DNA of 48,509 bases from Nitrospirota bacterium (GCA_021789735.1 JAJYJB010000007.1:1-48509); one strand, 5' to 3'. Positions 1-8,470 are shown, numbered from the stretch's first letter. The notes: generated by a model not told the origin, from the letters alone. Numbers and translations: made by a program.

Positions 1-131
1 CAGTTGTCAACCACTGCCACCGCATAGTTGGGATAGGAGATGCGCAACACGCTCTCCAGGCACTCTATGGTGTCGCCCCACCCGTTCCGGTTGAGTATGA
101 GGATGCAGACCCTTGGACCGCCGGCGTTCAT
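1..131 (-). CDS. Glycosyltransferase family 2, N-terminal fragment (runs off window)
   Basis: The 43 visible codons start at an ATG (129-131) and read [18 protein letters not shown], followed by a D-x-x-E-C-L-E-S-V stretch and an S-Y-P-N-Y-x-x-x-V-V-D-N motif. This is the typical opening strand and nucleotide-binding start of GT-A fold family 2 glycosyltransferases. The DxD and acceptor regions lie outside the window, so the sugar cannot be named. It is the last visible gene of the nucleotide-sugar operon and follows the flippase, so transfer of a sugar to a lipid-linked repeat unit is the likely role (inference). Confidence 0.8.
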   Translation of the reverse strand, partial: MNAGGPRVCILILNRNGWGDTIECLESVLRISYPNYAVAVVDN

Positions 132-148
132 ATCCTTGTTTTTTGTTT

Positions 149-1699
149 TTATAATAGGTTGCAGAAAAAGCCCGTAAACAGCGCCTTTTCCTCCGGGTCC
201 ATTAAAAAGCGCCAGAGGAGCCAGAAAAGTGGAGGCAGGAGGCAAAGAAGGTATGCAAGCCTCGGCCCGAAGGCCCTCATGCCCCTGGTCAGAAAAACGG
301 ACATGGCCATCACCGCAAGCAGCAGCGGAAAAGCAAATGCGTGGTAGCCGGACCTCTTTCTTTCTGCGGGCATCATCCTGCCCGCGCACCAGTGCAGGAG
401 GACCGCGTCTACCGTGTTCCGAAGCGTCCATGCAAGCGCCGCGCCGGTAATGCCCATGGCAGGCACCGCGAGCCGCAGGACCGTTATATATATGGGCAGC
501 TCAAGCAGATGGAATTTGGCCGTAAGGTCCGGCCTTCCCATCCCCTGTATAGCGGTGTAGGGGGCCTGCGCCGAGGCGTTTATGAAAACCCCAATCGCAA
601 GTATCTGCAGGACCGCCGTCCCGTGGGAGGCAAACTCCCTTCCGATCCAGAAAGAAAGCAGGGGCCTTGCCATCACCACAAGCGCCATGGAGACCGGGGC
701 AACCCCCATTATGGCGTATTTGGAGGCGCGCTCGTAAAGCGTTGCGAACCTGGCGGGATCCCGCCCGAAGGTCGCGCTGAAGACCGGAAACGCCACCCCC
801 ATGAGACTGCCCGGTATTATCCACAGCCTTGATACCATATCGAAAGGGGTGCAGTAGTAGGCCACGGCGCTCATCGTGAGCATGGCCCCTATAACGAACC
901 TGTCCATATAATCCATGAGCGGGCTTACGACGTTGGAGATGGTCACCCAAGTCCCGAAACCAAGCATCTTTCTGGCGAGCGAGGTCCCCGGAAGGCTCCA
1001 CTTCCTCATGCCGGGCGTCCACTTAAGACAGAAGTAAAAATATATCATGAACACAATGACCCTGCCCGCCACAAGGGCCGCGGTGATCGGATAAAGACTG
1101 TTAGTGAACCGGACCACCACTATCGGGATGATGAAGGAGGCCACGCTTGCCGGGGCCTTGATCGCGTTTATCGTCCCGAAGCGCTGCTGCGCCGCCAACA
1201 CCCCCCGCGTCCCGGCGGTCCCAAGCACAAACGGAAGCGAGAGGGCAAGCATGCGGAAGGCCTTTACCGTCTCCGGCCTCAGCGCCTGCGGCACATTCAG
1301 CAGTCTCGTGGCCAGGACATGGGCCGACAGGGCAAGCGTTATCCCCGCAAAAAGCCCAAAGGCCCCAAGCATGCCCATTGAGGTCCAGATCAGTTTTGAA
1401 ACCGTACGGGTTTGTCCCGCGGCAAGGTTTTCAGCAACAAACTTGGTCGTTGCCCGCCCCACCCCCATATCGAAAAGACCGAAGTACCCGACCACCATCC
1501 AGGCCAGGGAGAGGACACCGAAGCGGGGCGCGCCAAGCGCCCTTATAAGCACAGGGATGGCCAGAAAGGCCGCAATCATGGGAATGACCTGGCCCAGCAG
1601 GTTGTAGATGGTATTTTTTGCAAGCAGGCGCCCGCGTATGGCCCGGCCCCCGGCCGTCCGCGTTTCCCGCGGCGCAGCTTCCCGCACTTTAATTTCCAA
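149..1699 (-). CDS. Polysaccharide flippase (Wzx-like, MATE/MOP superfamily)
   Basis: A hydrophobic protein of about 516 residues with roughly 12-14 predicted membrane segments. The N-terminal [23 protein letters not shown] stretch and the following G-x-x-R-F-G-x-L and [11 protein letters not shown] motifs are typical of Wzx-type O-unit/EPS flippases. It would move lipid-linked repeat units across the inner membrane. I prefer the TTG start at 1699: an AGAGGG ribosome site sits 5 nt upstream and it overlaps the preceding gene by 11 nt. In-frame ATGs at 1738 and 1786 have no well-spaced ribosome site and would deepen the overlap. It lies between a secreted protein gene and a glycosyltransferase gene. 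Confidence 0.85.
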   Translation of the reverse strand: MEIKVREAAPRETRTAGGRAIRGRLLAKNTIYNLLGQVIPMIAAFLAIPVLIRALGAPRFGVLSLAWMVVGYFGLFDMGVGRATTKFVAENLAAGQTRTVSKLIWTSMGMLGAFGLFAGITLALSAHVLATRLLNVPQALRPETVKAFRMLALSLPFVLGTAGTRGVLAAQQRFGTINAIKAPASVASFIIPIVVVRFTNSLYPITAALVAGRVIVFMIYFYFCLKWTPGMRKWSLPGTSLARKMLGFGTWVTISNVVSPLMDYMDRFVIGAMLTMSAVAYYCTPFDMVSRLWIIPGSLMGVAFPVFSATFGRDPARFATLYERASKYAIMGVAPVSMALVVMARPLLSFWIGREFASHGTAVLQILAIGVFINASAQAPYTAIQGMGRPDLTAKFHLLELPIYITVLRLAVPAMGITGAALAWTLRNTVDAVLLHWCAGRMMPAERKRSGYHAFAFPLLLAVMAMSVFLTRGMRAFGPRLAYLLCLLPPLFWLLWRFLMDPEEKALFTGFFCNLL

Positions 1700-2750
1700 T
1701 CCGCCCTCTTGCCCCCGCAGGAAACGCGCTGGCCACATCCTTGAAAGGGTCGTAGCCTCCCGCCCAGGCGCTGTAGACCCATACATACCGGTAGGAAGCC
1801 ATCAGTTCCTTTACCAGCGGCTCAAACTCCTCGATGCCTGCTATCTTCGAGGTCCCGCACTTGCGCAGCCTCATCCAGCCGGTCTTCTCCCGCCTGCTCA
1901 TCCATGGGGCGGCCGTCCCCCCAAGCTGCAGGTTGGGGTATGCCTTTAGCAGAGGGGCATAATCCATTTGCCTGCGCCTTATGTGCTCCCGCAGGTCCTG
2001 AATGTTTTGCGGGCAGTAGCCAACCGTTATCTCCCCGCCGCTTACCAAAATGATCCCAGAGCGGGTGCTTTTTGCGCGCTCAAGAAGGCCTTGCACTATG
2101 TAGGTGAAAGACCTCATGTACTGCCTTCCGCCCGCGGGGGCGCGCCTTGTCCTTGTGAGCCCGGTCGCAAGAAACCATATCGTGCACCCCGGGTATTTCT
2201 GATTTGCGATGTCGCACATCCGTGCCCCGATGGCCTCAAGCCCCCGCTCCACTTCCGCTTCGGGTCTGCCAATACGCCCGGCCAGCACACGGATATCCTC
2301 AAATTCGTAATCATTGTAAAACTCCGGATCAATTACGATGCCCGGAGACCCAAGCGATCTTGCTATGGACAGGGCCATTCCCATCCTTTCAAAAAAGTCG
2401 CCGAGCGCACCGTCTTTGTTGTATATGTCCATGCCTCTTATCCGTCTGAAAGCGGGCGCGCCTGAAAGTGGCGAATGGTTTTTGTCGCCCGCCCTGCTTC
2501 CAAGAAACCTGTTAAAAAAAAGCCACGGCCATACCTGTTTGCGCGACCTCCGCCTGAAAAGCTTTACCGGGCCGTCAAAGTCCTCCATGCTGTGCCGCGC
2601 AGTGTCGTACTGGCCTGTCAGCCGGATCGCCACCCCGTCATATGGGGTCCTGTTTACGGCCTCCAATTTGGAGAGGCCAAAACCGTTCATAGGTCCGGCC
2701 GAGAAACTGACCAGGAGCAGATACGGCAGCAGGTGTGAAAATAATTTCAT
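1689..2750 (-). CDS. Secreted protein of unknown function in polysaccharide operon
   Basis: A protein of 353 residues starting with a signal peptide (MKLFSHLLPYLLLVSFSAG). The ATG at 2750 is preceded by an AGGC-type ribosome site; a longer reading frame to 2795 would run back over the upstream gene. I do not recognise the family. The mature part alternates predicted beta strands and helices, with acidic motifs such as G-I-V-I-D-P-E-F-Y-N-D-Y and W-V-Y-S-A-W-A-G-G near the end, compatible with a TIM-barrel glycosidase-like fold, but no catalytic pair can be assigned. It follows the sulfoquinovose synthase-like gene and overlaps the flippase start, so a role in trimming, modifying or exporting the polymer is plausible (inference). 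Confidence 0.7.
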   Translation of the reverse strand: MKLFSHLLPYLLLVSFSAGPMNGFGLSKLEAVNRTPYDGVAIRLTGQYDTARHSMEDFDGPVKLFRRRSRKQVWPWLFFNRFLGSRAGDKNHSPLSGAPAFRRIRGMDIYNKDGALGDFFERMGMALSIARSLGSPGIVIDPEFYNDYEFEDIRVLAGRIGRPEAEVERGLEAIGARMCDIANQKYPGCTIWFLATGLTRTRRAPAGGRQYMRSFTYIVQGLLERAKSTRSGIILVSGGEITVGYCPQNIQDLREHIRRRQMDYAPLLKAYPNLQLGGTAAPWMSRREKTGWMRLRKCGTSKIAGIEEFEPLVKELMASYRYVWVYSAWAGGYDPFKDVASAFPAGARGRIGN

Positions 2751-2763
2751 TTGCCTTTTGCCT

Positions 2764-3912
2764 TCATCTCCATTTGATGCCCCTGAAAATGGCATCCCTG
2801 TTTATCCTTTGCCTGTAGCTTGCGACCAGGCTGAACATGTCCTCCAGGACCTCCCCGGTAAGGTAGTGGGGTTTCAGGCCCAGCTCCATGAGGCCGGTGT
2901 ACTTAGGGTTATAATAATGCTCCTCCTGCTCCACCCTGGGGTTTTCCAGATGCTCGGCCCTCACTTCGTACCCAAGTTTTTTCCCGGTCTTTTCCACCAT
3001 CATGGCCAGTTCGTTTACCGAAAAGGTCTCGGTCACCTGGTTGAAAACCCTTAGCTCCCCAGGCCCGGGCGGACACATGGAAGACATATAAACGCACTGC
3101 AGGGTGTCCTTGATATTGATATACCCCCTTACCTGCCCTCCCTTCCCGTAAACCGTCAACGGATGCCCGGCTACCGCCTGGACGACAAACCGGTTCAGGA
3201 CCGTGCCGAAGACCTCGTCGTAATTGAAATTGGGCATAAGGTCAGGATACATGCCGTCCTCCTCAGTGGATATGCCATAGACTGGGCCCTGCATCAGATC
3301 CGTGACTGACAGCCCCCAGGTCCTGGCGAAAAACCACAGCAGGTCGGTGTCCTGTATCTTCGAGGTGTGGTAGATGGATCCGGCCTGCCTGGGGAAAAGG
3401 AACTTGTCCTTTCTGCCCTTGTGCTCTATCTCGATCCACCCCTCCTCTATGTCTATGTCAGGCGTCCCGTACTCCCCCATCGTCCCGAGTTTTACTATGT
3501 GGCAGGCCGCGCCCGTCTCTTTGACCGCATATGCAAGGTTAAGCGTGCCCACAAGGTTGTTCTGCACCGTGAAGGCCGCAGCGTCCCTGTGCATCATGGA
3601 ATAGGCCGCCGAAGGCTGCTCCGCGTAATGTATCGCCACCTCCGGACGGCAGCCGCCAAATACCGGAAGGAGAAAATCGTAATCAGTAATGTCCCCCGTG
3701 AGCACCCGAATGGCCTTGCCCCCCATGGCCTTCCATGTCTTTGCCCTCTTGGGAAGGGAGGGGGTCGGGATGAGCGGCGGGCAGCCCAGTTTTTTTGAGG
3801 CGTAGCGCCGGAAATAGTTGTCCACGGCAGTGACCTCGTGCCCCCTGGCGGAAAAATGCATGCAGGTGGCCCACCCGAGATAACCGTCCGCCCCCAGGAC
3901 CAGGACCCTCAT
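2764..3912 (-). CDS. UDP-sulfoquinovose synthase-like NAD-dependent epimerase
   Basis: An extended SDR enzyme of 382 residues. Seen directly: a Rossmann motif GADGYLG at residues 7-13, the KLGTMGEYGTPDIDIEEG block around 141-158 (Thr144), Y181-x-x-x-K185, and downstream DLMQGPVYG, VYGKGGQVRGYINIKDT and NPRVEQEEHYYNPKYTGLM blocks. These match the plant/cyanobacterial SQD1/SqdB family closely, including segments characteristic of that family rather than of generic epimerases. Known family members convert UDP-glucose and sulfite to UDP-sulfoquinovose. Here the gene sits in an exopolysaccharide operon, overlapping the 4,6-dehydratase gene by ATGA, so it probably feeds a sulfonated sugar to the polymer rather than to a sulfolipid (inference). 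A non-sulfonating relative is possible. Confidence 0.85.
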   Translation of the reverse strand: MRVLVLGADGYLGWATCMHFSARGHEVTAVDNYFRRYASKKLGCPPLIPTPSLPKRAKTWKAMGGKAIRVLTGDITDYDFLLPVFGGCRPEVAIHYAEQPSAAYSMMHRDAAAFTVQNNLVGTLNLAYAVKETGAACHIVKLGTMGEYGTPDIDIEEGWIEIEHKGRKDKFLFPRQAGSIYHTSKIQDTDLLWFFARTWGLSVTDLMQGPVYGISTEEDGMYPDLMPNFNYDEVFGTVLNRFVVQAVAGHPLTVYGKGGQVRGYINIKDTLQCVYMSSMCPPGPGELRVFNQVTETFSVNELAMMVEKTGKKLGYEVRAEHLENPRVEQEEHYYNPKYTGLMELGLKPHYLTGEVLEDMFSLVASYRQRINRDAIFRGIKWR

Positions 3913-5030
3913 GCCGCCCCCTCCGCCGCCAGGCCGGCATGGTCCGCCCCCTTGTTCTCAAGCAGCCCGTTTTTAAGCAGATATTCCCTGAGCTCGCCCT
4001 TCTCAAGGGGAGTTTCCGTGGCGGACACATAGGACCTTTTGAGGCCGGTGGAAACCACGTCCGAGTACGAATAATCGATGGACTGGTATATGGATTTGAA
4101 CGCCGGGGTTATGACGAACATGTCATCGAGCTCCATGGAACGGGATACCTCCTCGTCGCTCATCAGCTCCTCGTAAAGCTTCTCTCCGGGCTTTGCCCCG
4201 ATCCCGACGGTCCTGATGTCCGATGGCTTTCGGCCGAAGACCGGGGCCATTGTCTCTATCAGCACTTCGGCCAGGTCGGATATCCTTGCCACGGGCATCT
4301 TGGTGACAAATACCTCACCGCCTTTCGCAATGGTGAGCGCCTTGAGCACAAGGCTTGCCGACTCTCTTATGCTCATGATGAAACGGGTCATCCTTTTGTC
4401 GGTAAGGGTGACGGGGCCGCCCTTCCTTATCTGGCTTATGAACAGAGGCACCACCGAGCCTCTGGAGCCGATCACGTTGCCGAAACGCGAGCTGCTGAAT
4501 ATTGTGCCGTCGCCGTTTTTAAGCGCGTTTGCGGCGGTGATCAGGCGCTCTCCCATCAGCTTGGAGGTGCCCATTACGTTCGTCGGGTTCACCGCCTTGT
4601 CGCTGCTTGTGAAAAGGACATGGCTGACGCCCGCCGCCTTCGCCGACCTGATGACGTTCTCAACGCCAAAGATGTTCGTCTGGGCCACATCGAACGGGTT
4701 GTACTCGGAAAGGATGACGTGTTTGAAAGCCGCGCAGTGGATGATTATGTCCACCCCCCCGGAGATTTTTTTCAGTTTTTCCTGGTCCCGGACGTCCCCC
4801 AGAAAGCAGAAGGTGTTTTTCCTTCCTTTGAAACGCTCCATGAGGAAAAAAAGCGCCGACTCGTTGTTGTCCATCAGTCTCAGCTCGGACGGCCCGAAGG
4901 CATAGAGCTGGCGCACTATCTCGCTGCCGACCGTGCCGGCCGCCCCCGTCACAAGGACCTTCTTTCCTTCGTAGAATCCTTTCAAATCGCTCTTACCCCC
5001 CATGGATGGCATCTTTGTTTTTGCTTTCAA
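3909..5030 (-). CDS. UDP-N-acetylglucosamine 4,6-dehydratase-type (CapD/FlaA1-like short form)
   Basis: A soluble SDR protein of 373 residues with Rossmann motif GAAGTVG at 29-35, an S-S-D-K-A-V-N-P-T-N-V-M-G-T-S-K block at 142-157 and the downstream SRFGNVIGSRGSVVPLF and GEKLYEELMS signatures of the polysaccharide biosynthesis protein CapD/PseB family. The usual SDR tyrosine is Met153, as in CapD/WbpM-type dehydratases, while Asp144 and Lys145 of the catalytic set are present. It lacks the N-terminal membrane domain of full-length WbpM/CapD. The expected product is a 4-keto-6-deoxy UDP-sugar for the polymer. ATGA overlaps on both sides place it firmly in the operon. Confidence 0.88.
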   Translation of the reverse strand: MKAKTKMPSMGGKSDLKGFYEGKKVLVTGAAGTVGSEIVRQLYAFGPSELRLMDNNESALFFLMERFKGRKNTFCFLGDVRDQEKLKKISGGVDIIIHCAAFKHVILSEYNPFDVAQTNIFGVENVIRSAKAAGVSHVLFTSSDKAVNPTNVMGTSKLMGERLITAANALKNGDGTIFSSSRFGNVIGSRGSVVPLFISQIRKGGPVTLTDKRMTRFIMSIRESASLVLKALTIAKGGEVFVTKMPVARISDLAEVLIETMAPVFGRKPSDIRTVGIGAKPGEKLYEELMSDEEVSRSMELDDMFVITPAFKSIYQSIDYSYSDVVSTGLKRSYVSATETPLEKGELREYLLKNGLLENKGADHAGLAAEGAA

Positions 5031-6028
5031 ACCGCCTTGAGCCTGCTTTTGCCGCCGGCCCCCTCGCTCAGGTAATATTCGAGGGTCCTTTCAAGCCCGG
5101 CGTCCGTGCCGCAAAGCGGCTCAAACCCAAGCATCCTTCTGGCCTTCGAGATGTCGGAAAAATTCCTTTTCACATCCCCTCGCCTTGGGCTGCCAAAAAA
5201 TATGCCTACCTTCCTGCCGGTCTTTTCTTCAACCAGGGCCTTTATTCTCAGGGCCATCTCGTTTATCTCGGTCTCCCGGTGTGTCGCGATCTGGAAGACC
5301 TCACCCCCCAGGCCGGACCGCCCGGCAAGCGTGATGGCCCTCAGGACATCGTCTATGTAAATGAAGTCCCTCGTCTGGCTGCCATCTCCGTATATCTCCA
5401 GCGGCTTGCCCTCCAGCGCCCTCCTTATGAACCTGGCGACAACGCTGTCCTTGTGACGGCAGCCGGGGCCGTACACGTTTCCGAACCGGAGGGATATGGT
5501 GGGCAGACCGTAAGACCGCCAGTATGCCCGGCAATATGCTTCGCCCGCCAGCTTGCTTGCCCCGTATGGAGAGACCGGCATCGGGGCCTTGCCCTCGTGT
5601 ATGGGCGGCTCCACCTCCCCGACCGGCGCGCCCGATGAGGCAAAGATAAATTTCTTCACGCCGGCATGCCTTGAGGCCTCGAGCATGTTGAGGGTGCCCG
5701 TTACGTTGGCCTCCATATCCGCCCTGGGGTCCTCGACCGATTGCGCAACGCCGGTGTTTGCTGCAAGGTGCACCACAGTGTCCACCCCTTCAACGCTTTC
5801 CATGCAGGCACGGTAGTCCCGTATGTCCCCTACGGAAATGGATATATTGTTCAGAGGGTCTCCGATTCCGCAGTTAAAACGGACCGTCGAGACCATGGCG
5901 CTGACGGAGCCGGGCTTCAGGTTGTCCAGCACCCTGATCCTTATGCCGCCATGATTTTTAAGCAGATATGCTCCGAGATTGGAACCTATGAAACCGCATC
6001 CGCCGGTTATAAGCCACACGCCTTTCAC
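5027..6028 (-). CDS. NAD-dependent nucleotide-sugar epimerase (UDP-glucose 4-epimerase type)
   Basis: An extended SDR of 333 residues with GGCGFIG at 9-15, S131/S132 and Y155-x-x-x-K159, then RFGNVYGPG and the YGDGSQTRDFIYIDDV block typical of GalE/WbpP-like epimerases. It probably interconverts UDP-hexoses or UDP-HexNAc for the polysaccharide; the exact substrate cannot be read from the motifs. It is the first gene of the second polysaccharide operon. Upstream lie a strong promoter (6176-6204), the regulatory palindrome (6158-6168) and an ops-like element (6057-6069), giving a leader of about 140 nt. A GGAGGG ribosome site precedes the ATG. Confidence 0.88.
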   Translation of the reverse strand: MKGVWLITGGCGFIGSNLGAYLLKNHGGIRIRVLDNLKPGSVSAMVSTVRFNCGIGDPLNNISISVGDIRDYRACMESVEGVDTVVHLAANTGVAQSVEDPRADMEANVTGTLNMLEASRHAGVKKFIFASSGAPVGEVEPPIHEGKAPMPVSPYGASKLAGEAYCRAYWRSYGLPTISLRFGNVYGPGCRHKDSVVARFIRRALEGKPLEIYGDGSQTRDFIYIDDVLRAITLAGRSGLGGEVFQIATHRETEINEMALRIKALVEEKTGRKVGIFFGSPRRGDVKRNFSDISKARRMLGFEPLCGTDAGLERTLEYYLSEGAGGKSRLKAV

Positions 6029-6056
6029 CGAAGTCCGCCCTCCTTTACTTTTTCAG

Positions 6057-6069
6057 GCATGCTACCGCC
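6057..6069 (-). promoter_or_regulatory. ops/JUMPstart-like element (RfaH recruitment site)
   Basis: Read on the minus strand the leader contains GGGGCGGTAGCATGCCTG. The ops element of E. coli and other enterobacteria is GGCGGTAGCGTGC, so 12 of 13 positions match, including the complete GGCGGTAG core. It lies in the transcribed leader, about 100 nt after the predicted start of transcription and 29 nt before the epimerase ATG, which is where ops elements function. An RfaH-like protein is encoded at 13904-14389 in the same locus, making the assignment much more likely than a chance match. Confidence 0.7.
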
Positions 6070-6157
6070 CCGGCCCTGTTTTTTGGACCGCCATGATATG
6101 GAATTTTCTCAAACAAAATTCAAAATAAGGCGCACGTCAGAAAGATTTTTCTATAAC

Positions 6158-6168
6158 AACCTAAAGTT
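6158..6168. promoter_or_regulatory. Palindromic operator candidate at epimerase operon promoter
   Basis: The plus-strand sequence CAACCTAAAGTTG (6157-6169) has core AACCTAAAGTT, an AACY-N3-RGTT palindrome. It begins about 7 nt after the predicted -10 box on the minus strand, so it covers the transcription start. The same palindrome occurs at four other promoters in the window. Confidence 0.5.
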
Positions 6169-6170
6169 GT

Positions 6171-6250
6171 ATTTCAGTATAAATGGGCCGTCTGATGATG
6201 TCAAGAGGAAATTTCAGTATTTTTTATAGCAGCGATTGAAATTTCAGATA
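6171..6250. repeat. Three phased ATTTCAG direct repeats
   Basis: ATTTCAG occurs at 6171, 6211 and 6241 (ATTTCAGTAT, ATTTCAGTAT, ATTTCAGATA), at 40- and 30-bp intervals, in the 250-bp gap around the epimerase promoter. Two copies lie within GAAATTTCAG. The spacing is near whole helical turns, compatible with an activator array. Confidence 0.35.
6176..6204 (-). promoter_or_regulatory. Sigma70-type promoter of nucleotide-sugar operon
   Basis: On the minus strand TTGACA (6199-6204), a 17-nt spacer and TATACT (6176-6181) form a near-consensus promoter directed at the epimerase gene, separating this operon from the upstream phosphatase gene, which ends at 6279. Confidence 0.7.
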
Positions 6251-6278
6251 ACTGGAACCCAAAGCTCCAGGAAGCGGC

Positions 6279-7046
6279 TTAAAAACCGGCTGATATGGCC
6301 AAAGGCTGGCCGTTCAATATGCTGCGGGGGTTCAGGACAAAAAGCTCTTTAGCGAGGGAGAGGCCGAATCTCGACGCAACCAATGCGTGCGCATCAGAAA
6401 GCACAGGGGGGCGCCGCCTGGTGTCATGGGCGTCCGAGGCAACGGCATGGACCATTCCCTTTTTCATCATTTTGCAACTGGCCTTCTGGACCGCGGCGCC
6501 GAATTTGCCGGTTATGCTGCCGGCGGTGATCTGGCACACCGCCCCGGCGTCTATGAGCTTCCGGACGATGGAGATATCCTGGAGTATGGCGAGATTCCTT
6601 TCCGGATGGGTTATCACAGGCGTGACCCCGTTTACCCTTAGGCCCTCTATCATTTTTTCGACCTCGGCAAGCGGGGGCAGCACGTAATCCGGAAGCTCCA
6701 GCAGGAGGTAGTTCTTGTCGTTTATCAGCGGCATGTCTCCCCTGCGCACGTTATCTATCAGATCGCGGGAAATGTATATGTCCGCCCCCGGGTACAGCGA
6801 GACGCCGGTTTCTTCCGCTCCTCCGTTCAAGCCGGCAATGGCCCGGGCTATAGTCTGTCTTGAGTTTTCATATACCCCGCTTTTTATGTGCGGGGTTGCC
6901 ACTATCGCCTCTATGCCGTCATCCCTGGCTATCCTGAGCATCTCGATCGTCTGCGCCGTGTCCCGCGCGCCGTCGTCAAGCCCCGGCAGGATGTGGCAAT
7001 GTATGTCAACGAAGCCTTCTCCCAATTTTTTTCTCCCGCCCCGCAT
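6279..7046 (-). CDS. CpsB/CapC-type tyrosine-protein phosphatase (PHP fold)
   Basis: A protein of 255 residues with D-I-H-C-H (His16, His18) followed by PGLDDGA, an ATPHIKSGVY block, a ITHPERN block and a C-terminal SDAHDTR metal-binding motif. This is the manganese-dependent PHP phosphatase family (CpsB, YwqE) that dephosphorylates bacterial tyrosine kinases. Its natural partner is the Wzc-like kinase encoded at 9753-11987. The ATG at 7046 has GGAAGG directly abutting it. An in-frame TTG at 7025 with GGGAG seven nt upstream is a credible alternative. Either start overlaps the 3' end of the ligase gene by about 100 nt or more in another frame. It is the last gene of the first polysaccharide operon. 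Confidence 0.88.
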   Translation of the reverse strand: MRGGRKKLGEGFVDIHCHILPGLDDGARDTAQTIEMLRIARDDGIEAIVATPHIKSGVYENSRQTIARAIAGLNGGAEETGVSLYPGADIYISRDLIDNVRRGDMPLINDKNYLLLELPDYVLPPLAEVEKMIEGLRVNGVTPVITHPERNLAILQDISIVRKLIDAGAVCQITAGSITGKFGAAVQKASCKMMKKGMVHAVASDAHDTRRRPPVLSDAHALVASRFGLSLAKELFVLNPRSILNGQPLAISAGF

Positions 7047-8470
7047 CCTTCCGCCGCTTTCGCGCCGTCGCCCTTTCCCCTACCCTTCACCCATCCTTCG
7101 CCACTGCGATGGATGCGCGATGCGGAAAACCCCGCGATGGCGGCAAAAGTGATGCTGTTTGAAGGAATGTGCAAATTGAAATCCACAAAGCTATGGACCA
7201 ACATATAAGCCACCGACGACAGAAGCCCGGCCGTAAAAAGAGAAGGCCTCCGCCGCACGTAATAATTATATACGCCCCTGGCGAATGACGCAAAAAAAAG
7301 AGCGGCAAGCAAAAGCCCGGAGATACCTGTTTCCACGGCCAGGTTGATATAATCGTTATGCGCGAAATCGAAGGTCTTCTGCAGGTCCGGATTGTACAGC
7401 GGGAATATCTCCCTGAAGGTGCCAAGCCCGGTGCCGAGCCATTTGAAGTCCCAGACCGCCCGCAGCGCCGCCTGCCATACCTTAAGCCTTGTGCCCAGGG
7501 TGAGCCCGCCCTGCTCGAACCTGACCACAAGCGGTGAGATGCCCGCGTAAAGGACATAAAACAGCATGCAGACCAAAAAAACGAACAGGCCGGCGTAATA
7601 GACTGCCCTGCGGCCAGGCCTGCGCCTCCGCGGTCTGCCTGCCGCCAGGAAAGCGAAAACAAGCATCGAGGCAAAAAAACTTACTACGCCGCCCCTCGAA
7701 AGGGAATAAAAAAGACCGGCGGCCATCACCGCGCCCATCAGCGCATAAAGCAAGGTCTTTCCGGGCCTCCTGGCCTCAAGCGCAAGCGCAAGCGACGGGG
7801 GAACAAGCATTCCAATAAACCCCGCGAAATGGTTCCTGTTGACAAAAGGCCCGAAGGGATGCCCCACATCCCTTACCGGCCGGAGCCAGTAGATCCTGCC
7901 GTCCCATGTGGATTTCTGAATGACCGCGAAGACGACAAGGCCAAAACCGAAAAATGCAAGCGCTGAAAAGGCGCGCTTGAGCGCCCCCTTGTCCCTTCCG
8001 GCCCGCTCCGCGATAATGAACACCATCGTGCAGACCGCTAGCCACAGGAGCGCTTCCAGGCCCTCATGGCCGTCCATGCTCAGGCTGTGCCATGCCCGCG
8101 GGACAAGCGGCAGGCTTTCAATCAACCCGTATTCCTTTTTCGAAAAAAAAGCGATCACGGAAACGGGCAGCGGAGCCAGGCACAAGAGTTCCAAAACAAA
8201 AAAACCGGCGGCGCAGATGCACATCCCTTCACGCCAGGAAATGCGCCGGAACATCCTCACGAGCGGCCATGCCTCCCCGCGCCTCTGCAACTCGCCAGGC
8301 GCGCTGTCTCCGGTCGCCGTAGCGGGCCAGAAAAAACCCGGGTCGCGGGCCCTGATATTGAAATATATCGTCACCGCAGCTCCGGCCAGTCCCGCCGCCC
8401 AGGGCTCAGCGGAGCCAAAAAGCAGAACGGAGGCCATTATCGTGCAGGCCAGGAAAAGGGCGTCTGGCAT
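6929..8470 (-). CDS. O-antigen ligase / polymerase family membrane protein
   Basis: A protein of about 513 residues with many membrane segments and a large periplasmic loop, then the signature region GTGLGTFREIFPLYNP and F-A-H-N-D-Y-I-N-L-A-V-E-T-G, typical of the Wzy_C/O-antigen ligase superfamily. It may polymerise the repeat unit or ligate the finished chain; the family does not distinguish these by sequence. The ATG at 8470 leaves a 56-nt gap to the preceding gene; longer frames would overlap it. Its last roughly 40 codons are charged, lack hydrophobic character and overlap the phosphatase gene. Confidence 0.85.
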   Translation of the reverse strand: MPDALFLACTIMASVLLFGSAEPWAAGLAGAAVTIYFNIRARDPGFFWPATATGDSAPGELQRRGEAWPLVRMFRRISWREGMCICAAGFFVLELLCLAPLPVSVIAFFSKKEYGLIESLPLVPRAWHSLSMDGHEGLEALLWLAVCTMVFIIAERAGRDKGALKRAFSALAFFGFGLVVFAVIQKSTWDGRIYWLRPVRDVGHPFGPFVNRNHFAGFIGMLVPPSLALALEARRPGKTLLYALMGAVMAAGLFYSLSRGGVVSFFASMLVFAFLAAGRPRRRRPGRRAVYYAGLFVFLVCMLFYVLYAGISPLVVRFEQGGLTLGTRLKVWQAALRAVWDFKWLGTGLGTFREIFPLYNPDLQKTFDFAHNDYINLAVETGISGLLLAALFFASFARGVYNYYVRRRPSLFTAGLLSSVAYMLVHSFVDFNLHIPSNSITFAAIAGFSASRIHRSGEGWVKGRGKGDGAKAAEGCGAGEKNWEKASLTYIATSCRGLTTARGTRRRRSRCSG

